Shown here one piece after another: positions 10,891 to 23,120 of a DNA stretch of 64,000 nucleotides. Every line of letters starts with the position of its first letter. Position 1 is the stretch's first letter. Both the position numbers and the translations under genes were made by a program. The notes beneath the pieces are model-generated. The model made no database searches. It saw only the letters and a list, made by a program, of their open reading frames with translations, and had not been told where the DNA came from. Origin of the DNA: Carex sylvatica (Eukaryota > Streptophyta > Magnoliopsida > Poales > Cyperaceae); NCBI GenBank assembly GCA_964058845.1, contig CAXKVR010000157.1, forward strand, positions 186,001 through 250,000, given 5' to 3'.

Positions 10891-11858
10891 GGATAACGTA
10901 CTATTTACGAGGAAACTAGCCAGACTGTAGTGCATGCCTTCTGTACGTATGAGATATTTAGCTATTGATTTTACAAGTTTAGACTGAAAATTAATATCAA
11001 AACAAATCTATTTTGTACGATCAAGACTGTCAAATAAATTCAGCTAATTAATGTAATATATATTCTCAGTATTAAAGATTGTGTGAAAGAAATTCAGCAG
11101 TCAGATGCATATATTTAATGTTCGTACTTTTAGTTTATATGTCATATTATATTATATAAAAAATATAGTAAAGGTTAGAATTTAACCCACTCGACTATTT
11201 AATATTTACAAAAAATTTTCTAATATGCAGTTTTGAACCTGCAGCATTCCATACAGAAAACATTAATTGTGTTTGTCACTAAACTAAAAGTTTTGGTTCT
11301 CATATAAAATAAAATTAATTATTATTAATTTGTTATATATTAAGCTCTTAATTCAAGTACTATACCCAATCTTGTAACATATATGTGTTGTAACCAACAA
11401 CTAAAGCTAGTAGCATGTTGTTTTCGATAGGATCATAGGATCGAACTTAACAAAAGCAAAATCACCTTTTCCTCGAACAATAATAAGCTATTTTTTTTGT
11501 ATCATATTATATAATTAAGAGTACGCATATATATATATGTTTCACAACAGTTCTGAAACTGTATAAAGACTTTCTTTCACTGGTTTTAACCAAGACACAG
11601 TAGTGCTACTATATATATATATAGACGTAAGGCCGGGCAACAGACAAAATATCACTAGATCTCTCAGAATTTGCAGCAGATCAGGATGGAAATTAATATT
11701 TTTCCTAATCATGCATGATATATACCTCCAACTCATAAGGAGAAAAATGTTAAAAAGCATTTCTTGTGCCAATTATATACATTCAAATCAAAAGGCAAAT
11801 ATCCTACATACATATATATATATACATACATCTATATATATATATATATATACATACA

Positions 11859-11895
<37 letters not shown>

Positions 11896-11979
11896 CATCG
11901 ATCAGTGAGCTATATATTGTCCCAAATTAACCCATTTATATATATACAGATAAAATACATATTTGACCTAGCTAGCTAG
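10891..11979. other. AT-rich spacer with TA microsatellites, no gene seen
   Basis: The stretch has no open frame of substance. From about 11810 it holds long (TA)n and 'tatatacatacatc' microsatellites. I see nothing else that can be supported. Confidence 0.6.
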
Positions 11980-12179
11980 ATGGACAAAAAGAAATTAGAA
12001 GAGCTTGACCTGAACCTTACATTGGAAGTATCTTCGACACACACACACATATATATATATATATATCCGAGCCAGATAGGGTTTTCACATGCTGCTACTG
12101 CAAGGACAAAATTTATCCGAAGAGTTCAAGCCAGTCAGAAATACGTACGGAGAAGGAGATCGACGACATGCATGCATGA
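11980..12179 (+). pseudogene. Relic of a ZFP-type C2H2 zinc finger gene with an EAR-like start
   Basis: The frame opens with an ATG and encodes 'LEELDLNLTLEVSS', an N-terminus typical of small plant zinc finger repressors. A (CA)n(TA)n microsatellite (about 12037-12066) then interrupts it. In another frame after the microsatellite is 'SEPDRVFTCCYCKDKIYPKS', which aligns with '[12 protein letters not shown]' of the intact gene at 23887. The QALGGH helix and the zinc-binding histidines are lost, and a TGA follows at 12177-12179. It appears to be a decayed paralogue; the resemblance rests on about 20 residues. Confidence 0.55.
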
Positions 12180-12459
12180 GCTTTCAAGAGACAATTAAAT
12201 GTTAGTAAAGATATATAATTAATACCCGGCCAAGAGCATGATCGAGCACGAGGCTCTTAATTAATTAAGCTGTGATATGTATTTGATCATTAATTAATTA
12301 ATTAGCGTTTGGTACGTTTGAGTTCAGGTATTAATTTTGATTTAATTAATTAACCTCAATAACACAATCGCCGAAACTAAGAAAATCCCTACGTACTCGA
12401 TCTTCGTCGCATCATGCATGTTGTACATATATATATATATACAGAGAGAGAGAGAGAGA

Positions 12460-12683
12460 GAGGAGGGTTCAAATGCACCATCATTTTGGTGCTCCAATAT
12501 GCACCACATCTTTTATCTTCATTTTCAAAGTCTGAACAGTCGATCCGAACCGCTCAACATGATCTTCATAATAAAATATGATTGGAGACCAAATTTTACA
12601 TTTTTTAGAATTTTGTTACTATTTTTTTAGATAGGTACAATATGACTTTATCGGATGGTCCAGAATCTCCTTAAGTAGAATAA

Positions 12684-12692
<9 letters not shown>
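12460..12692. mobile_element. Half of a palindromic MITE
   Basis: The left end 'gaggaggg' follows a (GA)n tract, and the element carries the family core ('gtcgatccgaaccgctcaac', 'ttggagaccaaatttta'). The mirror half is missing; the sequence runs into an unrelated stretch and a (TA)n tract. Same family as the elements at 12741 and 13721. Confidence 0.55.
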
Positions 12693-12740
<48 letters not shown>

Positions 12741-12743
<3 letters not shown>

Positions 12744-13117
12744 GAGGGATCGGATGACACCCTTTTTTGGTGACATCGGATGACACCAAAAATTTTCAAA
12801 GTTTTTAAAGTCCATACGGTCGATCCAAACCATTCAACTTAATGGATATGTTAAAATGTGCCTGCAGATCAAATTTAACATTTTTGGAATTTTTTTACTA
12901 TTTATTAAGTATTTAACAAAACCGCTATATTCAGGCCGTTGAATTTTTGTACCCATCTGAATAAATAGTAAAAAAATTCAGAAAAATGTAAAATTTGATC
13001 TGCAAGCACATTTTAACATATCCATCAAGTTGAACGGTTTGGATCGACCGTTTGGACTTTGAAAATAGACGGTGTCATCCGATGTTACCAAAAAAGAGTG
13101 TCATCCGATCCCTCCTC
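12741..13117. mobile_element. Palindromic MITE inside a (TA)n tract
   Basis: The termini are 'gaggagggatcggatgacac' and its complement. The two halves are complementary almost throughout, and (TA)n lies directly on both sides. The core contains 'ggtcgatccaaaccattcaa' and a 'tttactatttatt' centre. There is no coding capacity. The habit of lying in TA microsatellites resembles the Micron elements of rice (family knowledge). Confidence 0.8.
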
Positions 13118-13148
<31 letters not shown>

Positions 13149-13720
13149 AGTATATTATTCTAACTAATCAACTTTCAATATTCTCTCGAACTTACATCTA
13201 TTATATATATATTCACTAGCTAGAATTTTGTCCGTGCTTTAATTTGCTACAAGTTCAAAATTTTAACAGAAAAATACAAAAAAGAAGAAGCAAATCAAGC
13301 CAAATATTTTTATCTTTAACAATATTTTCCTTTTTATAATTTATTATCTTTATTCAACAATAAAATGAGCTATTTTGTTTTTACTTACCTCTTCGTTAGA
13401 TAGGAAGGTAATTAATATTTAGTTTACAAACATGTTAATTATTTTTTTTTTATTTTGTTGTAATCAATAACATAAAAAGAAAGAAAGAAAATGTTATCAA
13501 TAATTAATTGATTTTATGGCAACATTCATAAGAAAAATTAGTGTAGCGAGTGTTCAGACAACTAAATACATACTTCAACATAATAAATGTCAATACATTG
13601 CCACATAAAATCACAATTACATATTTGATCTTACCCGTTTAAAATCTAATAAATTAAATCACAGCACAGTTGAGAATATCTACATGCATGCTTAATATAA
13701 AAGAATATGTATATATATAT
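13118..13720. other. AT-rich spacer, nothing recognised
   Basis: TA microsatellite followed by about 550 bases of AT-rich sequence without a credible frame or repeat. Confidence 0.5.
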
Positions 13721-14110
13721 GAGGAGGGATCAAGTTACAACAATTTTTGAGTTACAACAAGTTACAACAACTATTTTCTACATTTTCAAAGTCCAAATCG
13801 TCAATCCAAACCGTTAGATGTGATATCTACAATAAAATGTGCTTGGAGACCAAATTTTATATTTTTTGAAATTTTTTTACTATTTATTAAGATAGGTACA
13901 AAAACTAGTCAAATTCAGACCATTGAATTTTGTACCCATCTTAATGAATAGTAAAAAAATTCCAAAAAATGTAAACTTTGGTCTCCAAGCACATTTTATT
14001 GTAGAGATCACATCTAACGGTTTCGATCAACAATTTGGACTTTGAAAATGTAGAAAATAGTTGTTGTAACTTGTTGTAACTCAAAAATTGTTGTAACTTG
14101 ATCCCTCCTC
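13721..14110. mobile_element. Palindromic MITE inside a (TA)n tract, second element
   Basis: The termini are 'gaggagggatcaagttacaa' and its complement ending 'gatccctcctc', with (TA)n flanks. It shares the first 10-12 terminal bases and the inner core with the element at 12741, but its subterminal part (repeated 'gttacaaca') is different. Confidence 0.8.
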
Positions 14111-14170
14111 TATATATATATATATATATATACACATATATGTATATACATATATGTACATATATATATA

Positions 14171-14586
14171 GAGTAAGTCTACCATACATTGCAATGCATA
14201 GGCACCTCTATGCATTGGACTATAAATCACGGATTCAAAGTCCAAATGACCGATCCAAACCGTTCATCTTGTTCTCCATATTAATATGTGCTTGGAGACC
14301 AAATTTTATATTTTTTGGAATTTTTTTACTATTTATTAAGTCACTTTGAAAATCACTGATCCAACGGTGCCTTTTGATTTTACTGTAACCGTTGGATCAG
14401 CGATTTTCAATGTGGCTTAATAAATAGTAAAAAAATTCTAAAAAATATAAAATTTGGTCTCCAAGCACATACTAATATGGAGAACAAGATGAACGGTTTG
14501 GATCGGTCATTTGAACTTTGAATATAGTGATTTATAGTCCAATGCATAGAGGTGCCTATGCATTGCAATGTATGGTAGACTTACTC
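14171..14586. mobile_element. Palindromic MITE inside a (TA)n tract, third element with different ends
   Basis: The ends are 'gagtaagtctaccatacatt' and its complement; the flanks are (TA)n mixed with 'atatgtacatat'. The inner core ('gaccgatccaaaccgttcat', 'tgcttggagaccaaatttta') is the same as in the two elements to the left, while about 60 bases at each end are unrelated to theirs. Confidence 0.8.
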
Positions 14587-14814
14587 TATATATATATACA
14601 TATATGTACATACATATATGTATATATATATATATATATATTGTATTATTATCTTCTGTATATTCTTTAAATTAATAATTGTATTTGATAAAAAAAATTA
14701 GAAGAATTGTAAAATAAATAAATATAAAAGACGTGTCTATCGTAATTTTGAAAATCAGATGTCGTAAATTACAGATATAATAAAATTTGTGTTGGTGTCC
14801 TTAGAGGGTTGCTC

Positions 14815-15030
14815 TCGGGTAGGGGTCGATCGGGCGGGCCGGGTACATCCGGGGTCGGGCACGGGTAGGGTTCGGGTACGTACGGGTATCACGGGTATAC
14901 GGGTACTACGGGCCGGGTATCACGGTTTTTTTTTTTTGAAAACTGTGTCCTATCCGTCTTATACCCGTGCCCATTGTACCTTTGAGGGACAGGGCGGTCC
15001 GGGTAGGGGGGCCGGCCGGTCCGGTCCGGT
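14815..15030. repeat. GGGTA/GGGC-rich subterminal region of hAT1, left
   Basis: Irregular 'cgggtacgtacgggtatcac'-type units and 'ggtccggt' units lie just inside the left end. They mirror the region at 22690-23100, in keeping with transposase-binding subterminal repeats of hAT elements (inference). Confidence 0.6.
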
Positions 15031-15603
15031 TTGTTGTTTTTTTTCTCTGTTTTTTTTTACGGTGTTGTACAAATATTATTACGTGTTTATAATTCAACTT
15101 TTAAAATCAGAATAGTTCAATATTAAATAGTGTATATAAATAAATAAAATTTGTAACTTATATATATATAAATTATTCATGCGAAAATTTGTATATTTAT
15201 TCGGCTAAATACAAATATATTCATTTATTTCTTTACACGAGTCATTTTATTTTATTTTCAAATTCTTATTCTAATTTTATAGTTTCATAATTTATTTATA
15301 TCTATAATTTATTTTCTAAACGTTCATTTATTTTATTTTAAAAACAATTATGAATTATTTTAAAACAATAGATTAAAAATAAAAGTAACCCTCCTCCTTA
15401 ATTCCGGACTTGGGACCGACTATGTAAAATAACATAGGCGGAGTTCTAACTTTTTTTTTTTGTAAGTAATTCTTCTTTAAAATAAATAATTTAAAAACTA
15501 ATTGAAATGTTTAGAAATTTATAATTTAAAAAATAACCATAAAGATTAAAAGAGGTTAGAAATTCATACCGACACTACCTATCTAGTAGTTTGGATTCAT
15601 ATA

Positions 15604-18120
15604 TCATTGTTCGCTCTCTTCGGCACCGTCTGAATCCGAATTAGCCTCGTGCTGCGCCTCGGTACCGCTTTCTTCAGTGTCGGGTTCAGATGATGATGGT
15701 TGTTGAGGCACATGTTGCATGCGCTTTTCAGCAGCAATTCAATCTTTCAAGCACACAAGTCTCTCAAAAATATGTGCACCCAACTTACTTTGTTTATCGG
15801 AGAGGATCATGTTCGCTGAACTAAAATAACTTTCGGAAGGGACGGTTGATACGCACACAGCAAATACGCCGCGGGCCATCATCGCTAGCGTTGGTAAGGA
15901 ACTTTGATGCCTCCTCCACCATGTCATGACGTCAAGTCCATGTTTACTTTCGTTGAGTATCGATATATAGCCCAATAACTCGTTTGTAGATGTGTGCGGT
16001 TCGCTCTCCGGCTGAAAATCTGCTAATAATTCACCACTGCTAGTGCTCCTAGAAGTGGAACTATTAAACAATTAAAAAAATTAGTGGACAAATAATGTAG
16101 ATATTATAAATAATAAAGATTAAAAACACATGTATATTTATATTCATACCTAGGGGTGACACGGGACGAAGCTGGGTTTTGGTTGTGACTCATTTTTGAG
16201 TGGTATATGTTAAACATCTCATCGAACTTCAAATTCACATATGCCTCCACCCCGGTTGAGTCTAAATGTAAATTCTGTTTGTACCTCTTAACTACTTTAA
16301 TCGTGTAAAACTTCTTGTATGCCAGTTTGAGACAGTTTGCGATAATGGCCAGGAGGGTACATCTTCCCAATATTTTAGGATTTTTGTTTCATGGCATCTA
16401 CAATCAGCGTGAGAGATGCATCGTAGGTTTTAGCTTGTTCCAATTCGCAATACACCTTGGAGATGTCATAGAGATATCTCAGCAACTCAAATGATGTTGG
16501 TGAGTACGAGCATGATAGTTTGACGGTTGCAGTAAAAAAGATCCCTAGGAATTTGCTAAGCCTTTGCAATTGATCCCATTCATCGTCAATGAGTTCCAAT
16601 TGCAATGCCTCGGGGTGGAGCTTCTCAAAAACTCTCCTATGACAGCTTTGTAAGGAAGGCATCGGTTCAACAACCTATATGTTAAATTCCAACGGGTATC
16701 TATATTCCAAGGTACCTTCAACTTGCTCAATCTATAGCTGACGCACAATTCAGCAAACTGTTATTTTCTTTCTTGGCTTGAAACAATGTGGTTGAGGGCA
16801 TTCTTAAATTTAATTATCAATAGTTTTACGGCTTCTGTTTTTAGACCCGCCTTCACGACGAGATTAAGAATGTGACAAGCACACTTTTGGTGAAATATTT
16901 CACCGTTCATGATCGGGTTTAGTGACCGTTTAAAATTCTCAATGGAAGTAATGTTGTTGCTAGCATTATCGAAAGATATAGAAAAAAACCTTGTTACCCA
17001 TATTTCTCTTAAGGTTATACTCTTCTAAAACCTCAATAATGGATTTAAAAATTACATTTGCAATGTGGGGAGAATCCAAAACTCGAAAACTTAATATCAT
17101 TTTTTTGTAATACCCAATGATCATCGATCCAATGGCCGGTAATACAAGAGTACCCAAGGCCATGTTTACCGGCAGTCCATATATCGAAGGTAATTGACAC
17201 CTTATTGTTTTGGTATGCAAATTAAGCTTAATGTTATTTTTGGTCGAGGTAAACTGATTTTTTATTTCACTAACCATCTTTCTATGATGGATCATCTTGT
17301 ACATTGGTTGAGCTAACTCCCGAATGCATAACCGGGAAAAACTCATGCAACCATCCATACTTATTGGTTGTTCTTTATGGGTAATGTACCGGGCTAATTT
17401 ACTAAGCATTTTTATTCATCGAATTTTGGGTTGGTTCTGGTACCATCCGCATTTATAAGGGTTTGGATTTTTCTCGGTTCAGGATTTTCACTTGAAACCT
17501 CACCCTTTCTTTCATGCATTTCGGCATGTCTCTTAAAGCTAGTCATACCACTATATTGTTTATACTCAAAAATTTTGTTGCAGTCTTTTACCTTACATTG
17601 TAGAAATTGCATAATTTGGGCCTTATCTTTGGTAATCTTGTAAAATCTTGCCCACGGTTAATTGCATTCGGGAGGAGGTCTTTTAGTCTTCTTTTCTGCT
17701 AGTTCTTGTGGCGGGACACTTGTCGAATGAGGGATAACTTCTTCTTGAATTTCAGGTTCACCTGTCGAAGGTGTACCTCCTATAGGAGTAGTGTCAGTGA
17801 ATTGACTCAATGCTACATAAAAAGAGCCAATGCCTCCATATGTATACGGTGGTGTCAATTGAAGTGTTTCTTGTGGAATGAATACGTTTGAATCGTTTGA
17901 AGTATAATACTGTGGCGGTGCACTCATTTGTGGGGGTTGTTGATAATTCAAATCTAGCATTTGGTCTCTTTTTTTATAATTTGGTTGATAATTTTGTGGA
18001 TAATTAGATGGTGCCATTTGGGAGGAACTATCGGGATAATTTTGTGAATAATTTGGTATTGGCGCGCCAAAATATCGGCCGACAGTCTCGCGATGTCCTC
18101 GTGCAGGAAATCACGATGAC
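15604..18120 (-). pseudogene. hAT transposase (BED zinc finger, Ac/Tam3 type), broken
   Basis: Read on the minus strand: an N-terminal Asn/Tyr/Gln-rich region (about 18060-17660), a BED-type zinc finger ('CKVKDCNKIFEYK', 'SFKRHAEMH', about 17645-17500), a catalytic block containing 'SFDNASNN' and 'HQKCACHILNLVVKAGL' (about 16970-16840), 'DTRWNLTYRLL' (about 16690), the 'EWDQLQRLSKFLGIFF' block (about 16580) and the C-terminal dimerisation region 'SESYFSSANMILSDKQS' (about 15815). Breaks seen: a TAA at about 17658 before the BED finger, a stop plus frameshift near 17410, a frameshift near 16970, a TAA near 16765, a further break near 16370 and a TGA at 15739-15741, after which the frame continues to 15604. 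It is therefore not functional as read. Some breaks may be introns. Confidence 0.85.
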
Positions 18121-18129
18121 ATGACATTT

Positions 18130-18570
18130 TTGAAACTTATTCAAAAAAATAAATGTAAATTACTTGACATATTAAAAAAATATATGTAACTTATTTATTT
18201 AACATATTCAAAATAATTCTAACATACATTTGAAAAATAAAAAACAGAAATGTATAGAACAGAATTTAAAAAAACAGAAAAAAACAGAAAAATTAAAAAC
18301 AGAAAATTAAAAAAATGATTAAAAAATAGAAATTTAAAAACAGAAATTTAAAAACAGAATTAAAAAAAATAGAATTTAAAAAACAGAATTTAAAAAACAG
18401 AAATAAAAAAACAGAAATTTAAAAACATAATTAAAAAAATAGAATTTAAAAAACAGAATTAAAAAAACAGAAATTAAAAAACAGAAATTAAAAAAACAGA
18501 ATTAAAAAAACAGAAATTAAAAAATAGAAATTCAAAAACATAAATTCAAAAATTGAATTAAAAAAAGAAT
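18130..18570. repeat. A-rich simple repeat ('aaaacagaaattt' units)
   Basis: Degenerate units of 'aaaaacagaaatt' fill most of 18240-18560. They lie between the transposase coding region and the 103-105-bp array, inside the inferred leader intron of the hAT gene. Confidence 0.7.
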
Positions 18571-21500
18571 TTTAAAAAAAAAACTAACCAATTTTTTTAA
18601 CCTATTAAAAATAAATCTAAGAATTTGAAAAATAAATATAACCTATTCAAAACAAATCTAATTACTTCACATATTCAAAAAAATAAAACTAACCAATTTT
18701 TTTAACCTATTAAAAATAAATCCGAATTTGAAAAATAAATCTAAAATATTCAAAACAAATATAATTACTTCACATATTCAAAAAAATAAAACTAACCTAT
18801 TTTTTTGACCTATTAAAAATAAATCTGAATTTGAAAAATAAATCTAACATATTCAAAACAAATATAATTACTTCACATATTCAAAAAAATTAAACTAACC
18901 AATTTTTTTAACCTATTAAAAATAAATCTAAAATTTTGAAAAATAAATCTAACATATTCAAAACAAATCTAATTACTTCACATATTCAAAAAAATAAAAC
19001 TAACCTATTTTTTTTAACCTATTAAAAATACATCTGAATTTGAAAAATAAATCTAACATATTCAAAACAAATATAATTACTTCACATATTCAAAAAAAAT
19101 AACCAATTTTTTTAACCTATTAAAAATAAATCTAACATTTTGAAAAATAAATCTAACCTATTCAAAACAAATATCATTACGTCACATATTCAAAAAAAAA
19201 TAAAACTAACCAATTTTTTTAACCTACTAAAAATAAATCCGAATTTGAAAAATAAATCTAACATATTCAAAACAAATATAATTACTTCACATATTCAAAA
19301 AAATAAAACTAACCAATTTTTTTAACCTATTAAAAATAAATCTAGCATTTTAAAAAATAACTCTAACCTATTCAAAGCAAATATAATTACTTCACATATT
19401 CAAAAAAAATTAAACTAACCTATTTTTTCAACCTATTAAATATAAATCCGAATTTAAAAAATAAATCTAACCTATTCAAAACAAATATAATTACTTCACA
19501 TATTCAAAATAATAAAACTAACCAATTTTTTTAACCTATTAAAAATAAATCTAACATATTCAAAACAAATCTAATTACTTCACATATTCAAAAAAATAAA
19601 ATTAACCAATTTTTTTAACCTATTAAAAATAAATCCGAATTTGAAAAATAAATCTAACATATTCAAAACAAATATAATTACTTCACATATTCAAAAAAAT
19701 ACAACTAACCTATTTTTTTAACCAATTATAAATAAATCCGAATTTGAAAAATAAATCTAGTCTATTCAAAACAAATATAATTACTTCACATATTAAAAAA
19801 AATATAATTAACCTATTTTTTAACCTATTAAAAATAAATCCGAATTTGAAAAATAAATCTAACATATTCAAAACTAATATAATTACTTCACATATTCAAA
19901 AAAAACAAATTTTTTAAGCTATTAAAAATAAATCTAACATATTCAAAATAAATCTAATTACTTCATATATTCAAAAAAATAAAACCAACCAATTTTTTTA
20001 ACCTATTAAAAATAAATCGGAATTTGAAAAATAAATCTAACCTATTCAAAACAAATATCATTACGTCACATATTCAAAAAAAATAAAACTAACCTATTTT
20101 TTTAACCTATTAAAAATAAATTCGAATTTGAAAAATAAATGTAACATATTCAAAACAAATATAATTACTTCACATATTTAAAAAATAAAACTAACCAATT
20201 TTTTTGACCTATTAAAAATAAATCCGAATTTGAAAAATAAATCTAACATATTCAAAATAAATATAATTACTTCACATATTCAAAAAAATAAAACTAACCA
20301 ATTTTTTTAACCTACGAAAAATAAATCTAACATTTTGAAAAATAAATCTAACCTATTCAAAGCAAATATAATTACTTCACATATTAAAAAAAATAAAACT
20401 AACCTATTTTTTTAACCTATTAAAAATAAATCCGAATTTGAAAAATAAATCTAACCTATTCAAAACAAATATAATTACTTCACATATTCAAAATAATAAA
20501 ACTAACCAATTTTTTTAACCTATTAAAAATAAATCTAACATATTCAAAACAAATCTAATTACTTCACATATTCAAAAAAATAAAATTAACCAATTTTTTT
20601 AACCTATTAAAAATAAATCCGAATTTGAAAAATAAATCTAACATATTCAAAACAAATATAATTACTTCACATATTCAAAAAAATACAACTAACCTATTTT
20701 TTTAACCAATTATAAATAAATCCGAATTTGAAAAATAAATCTAGTCTATTCAAAACAAATATAATTACTTCACATATTAAAAAAAATATAATTAACCTAT
20801 TTTTTAACCTATTAAAAATAAATCCGAATTTGAAAAATAAATCTAACATATTCAAAACTAATATAATTACTTCACATATTCAAAAAAAACAAATTTTTTA
20901 AGCTATTAAAAATAAATCTAACATATTCAAAATAAATCTAATTACTTCATATATTCAAAAAAATAAAACCAACCAATTTTTTTAACCTATTAAAAATAAA
21001 TCGGAATTTGAAAAATAAATCTAACCTATTCAAAACAAATATCATTACGTCACATATTCAAAAAAAATAAAACTAACCTATTTTTTTAACCTATTAAAAA
21101 TAAATTCGAATTTGAAAAATAAATGTAACATATTCAAAACAAATATAATTACTTCACATATTTAAAAAATAAAACTAACCAATTTTTTTGACCTATTAAA
21201 AATAAATCCGAATTTGAAAAATAAATCTAACATATTCAAAACAAATATAATTACTTCACATATTCAAAAAAATAAAACTAACCAATTTTTTTAACCTACG
21301 AAAAATAAATCTAACATTTTGAAAAATAAATCTAACCTATTCAAAGCAAATATAATTACTTCACATATTAAAAAAAATAAAACTAACCTATTTTTTTAAC
21401 CTATTAAAAATAAATCCGAATTTGAAAAATAAATCTAACCTATTCAAAACAAATATAATTACTTCACATATTCAAAAAATTACAACTAACCTATTTTTTA

Positions 21501-22260
21501 ACCTATTAAAAATAAATTCGAATTTGAAAAATAAATTTAACATATTCAAAACAAATATAATTATTTCACATATTCAAAAAAATAAAACTAACCAATTTTT
21601 TTAACCTATTAGAAATAAATCTAACATTTTGAAAAATAAATCTAACCTATTCAAAGCAAATATAATTACTTCACATATTCAAAAAAATAAAACTAACCTA
21701 TTTTTTTAACCTATTAAAAATAAATTCGAATTTAAAAAATAAATCTAACCTATTCAAAACAAATATAATTACTTCACATATCCAAAAAAATAAAACTAAC
21801 CAATTTTTTTAACCTATTAAAAATAAATCTAACATATTCAAAACAAATCTAATTACTTCACATATTCAAAAAAATAAAATTAACCAATTTTTTTAACCTA
21901 TTAAAAATAAATCCGAATTTGAAAAATAAATCTAACCTATTCAAAACAAATATAATTACTTCACATATTCAAAAAATATAGAACTAACCTATTTTTTTAA
22001 CCTATTAAAAATAAATCTAAATTTGAAAAATAAATCTAACATATTCAAAACAAATATAATTACTTCACATATTAAAAAAAAATTAACCTATTAAAAATAA
22101 ATCTAACATATTCAAAACAAATCTAATTACTTCACATATTCAAAGAAATAAAACTAACCTATTTTTTCACATATTAAAAATAAATCTAACATTTTGAAAA
22201 ATAAAATCTAATATATTCAAAACAAATATAATTACTTCACATATAACAAATTTAACATAA
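18570..22260. repeat. Satellite-like array, 103-105-bp units, about 35 copies
   Basis: The marker 'ttacttcacatattc' recurs at 18662, 18765, 18868, 18973 and 19077, spacing 103-105 bp, and continues to about 22230. Each unit has 'aacctattaaaaataaatc', 'gaatttgaaaaataaatcta' and 'cattcaaaacaaat'-type blocks. A block of about 984 bp is repeated head to tail (about 19470-20450 and 20455-21440): the private variant 'ctagtctattc' occurs at 19757 and 20741, and 'cctacgaaaaa' at 20311 and 21295. No protein is encoded. The array separates the hAT leader from its coding region. Confidence 0.95.
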
Positions 22261-22379
22261 ACTAAATAAATCTAACATATTCAATAAATCTAAAATAAAT
22301 AAATCTAACAAATCTAATTACTTAATATTCAATAAATCTACATAAACTAAATGTACTCTACAAAAATAAATTAATCTAA

Positions 22380-22660
22380 CATGAAATAAATGTTACATTT
22401 GAATCTCGCGAAAAAATCTTGCGGGAGGTGCCGAACTTTGTAATTTCGATACTTTCGTAATTCTGTTTGTGGATTTGTAGAATGAATTAAATTTACAACT
22501 ATATTTTTTTTTAAACAATAAATTAAAAAATTGAGAATAACAAAATTTGAGAATTGAGATTGAGGGATTGAGAGATTAGAGAATGAGAGAATGAGAGTGT
22601 GAATTTTTTGAGAGGAAGATGAGGTATTTAAAGAAAATATTGGAGAGGGAATAAAATTTG
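22380..22660 (-). promoter_or_regulatory. Promoter and first leader exon of the hAT1 gene
   Basis: Read on the minus strand, a TATA-like 'tttaaatacctc' (about 22620-22631) is followed by a CT-rich leader ('ctctcattctctcattctct') and a possible donor 'caaat|gtaacattt' near 22398. The whole stretch is conserved at 63670-63910 in the second hAT element, which supports a functional role. The start site itself is inferred. Confidence 0.5.
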
Positions 22661-22689
22661 AAAATAAAATTTGGAAAAAAATAAAAAAT

Positions 22690-23100
22690 CGACTAGACGG
22701 GTGGGTCCGGCCTGTCCGGGTTTGATTAGACCAGTCCGGGCCTGGTTGAATCGACGGGATTTTTGAAATTTCAAAAAAAATTGAATTTTTTTGAAAAAAG
22801 GGTAATGGGTACGGGTACATGTACGGGTACAGGTACGGGTACGGGTACGGGGTACGGGGTACGGATATAGGGTATGGGTACAGGTACGGATATACGGTAC
22901 AGGTACGGGTACGGGTACGGATATAGGGTACGGGTACGGGCGTAATACGGGGCTGGTATTTCCGGGTATTTTATCAAATAACCTTACCCTACCCATTTTA
23001 TGCTCCTACCCGTGTACCCATTTACTTGACCTATATCCAGGCTTGAACACGGATAACCCGGATAGCGGACACAGACGGACCAGATATGGACGGTCCAGGT
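22690..23100. repeat. Right subterminal region of hAT1 with GGTACGGGTAC repeats
   Basis: Repeated 'ggtacgggtac' and 'ggatatagggta' units (22800-22940), flanked by 'ggtccgg' stretches. Same type as the left subterminal region. Open frames here come from the six-base periodicity and are not genes. Confidence 0.75.
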
Positions 23101-23120
23101 AGGGTATTGTCAATACACTA

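Larger units (their letters stand above)
14802..23120 (-). mobile_element. hAT1: 8.3-kb hAT element with internal satellite array
   Basis: The ends are 'tagagggttg' on the left and 'caatacacta' on the right, which form a short imperfect inverted repeat. They are flanked by the 8-bp direct repeats 'ggtgtcct' (14794-14801) and 'ggcgtcct' (23121-23128), one mismatch apart; eight bases is the hAT duplication size. Both subterminal regions are rich in 'cgggtacgggta' units (14815-15030 and 22690-23100), a common hAT feature. Inside are a decayed hAT transposase (15604-18120, -), a roughly 3.7-kb array of 103-105-bp repeats, and a promoter/leader region near 22400-22640. One mismatch in the duplication fits an old insertion. 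Confidence 0.75.

Noticed and set aside
19140..21604. Short frames inside the 103-105-bp array
   Set aside because: Identical short lysine/asparagine peptides repeat with the units; this is satellite DNA.
22371..22996. Frames rich in PYPYP and RTRT near the hAT1 right end
   Set aside because: They come from GGTACGGGTAC subterminal repeats; no protein family.
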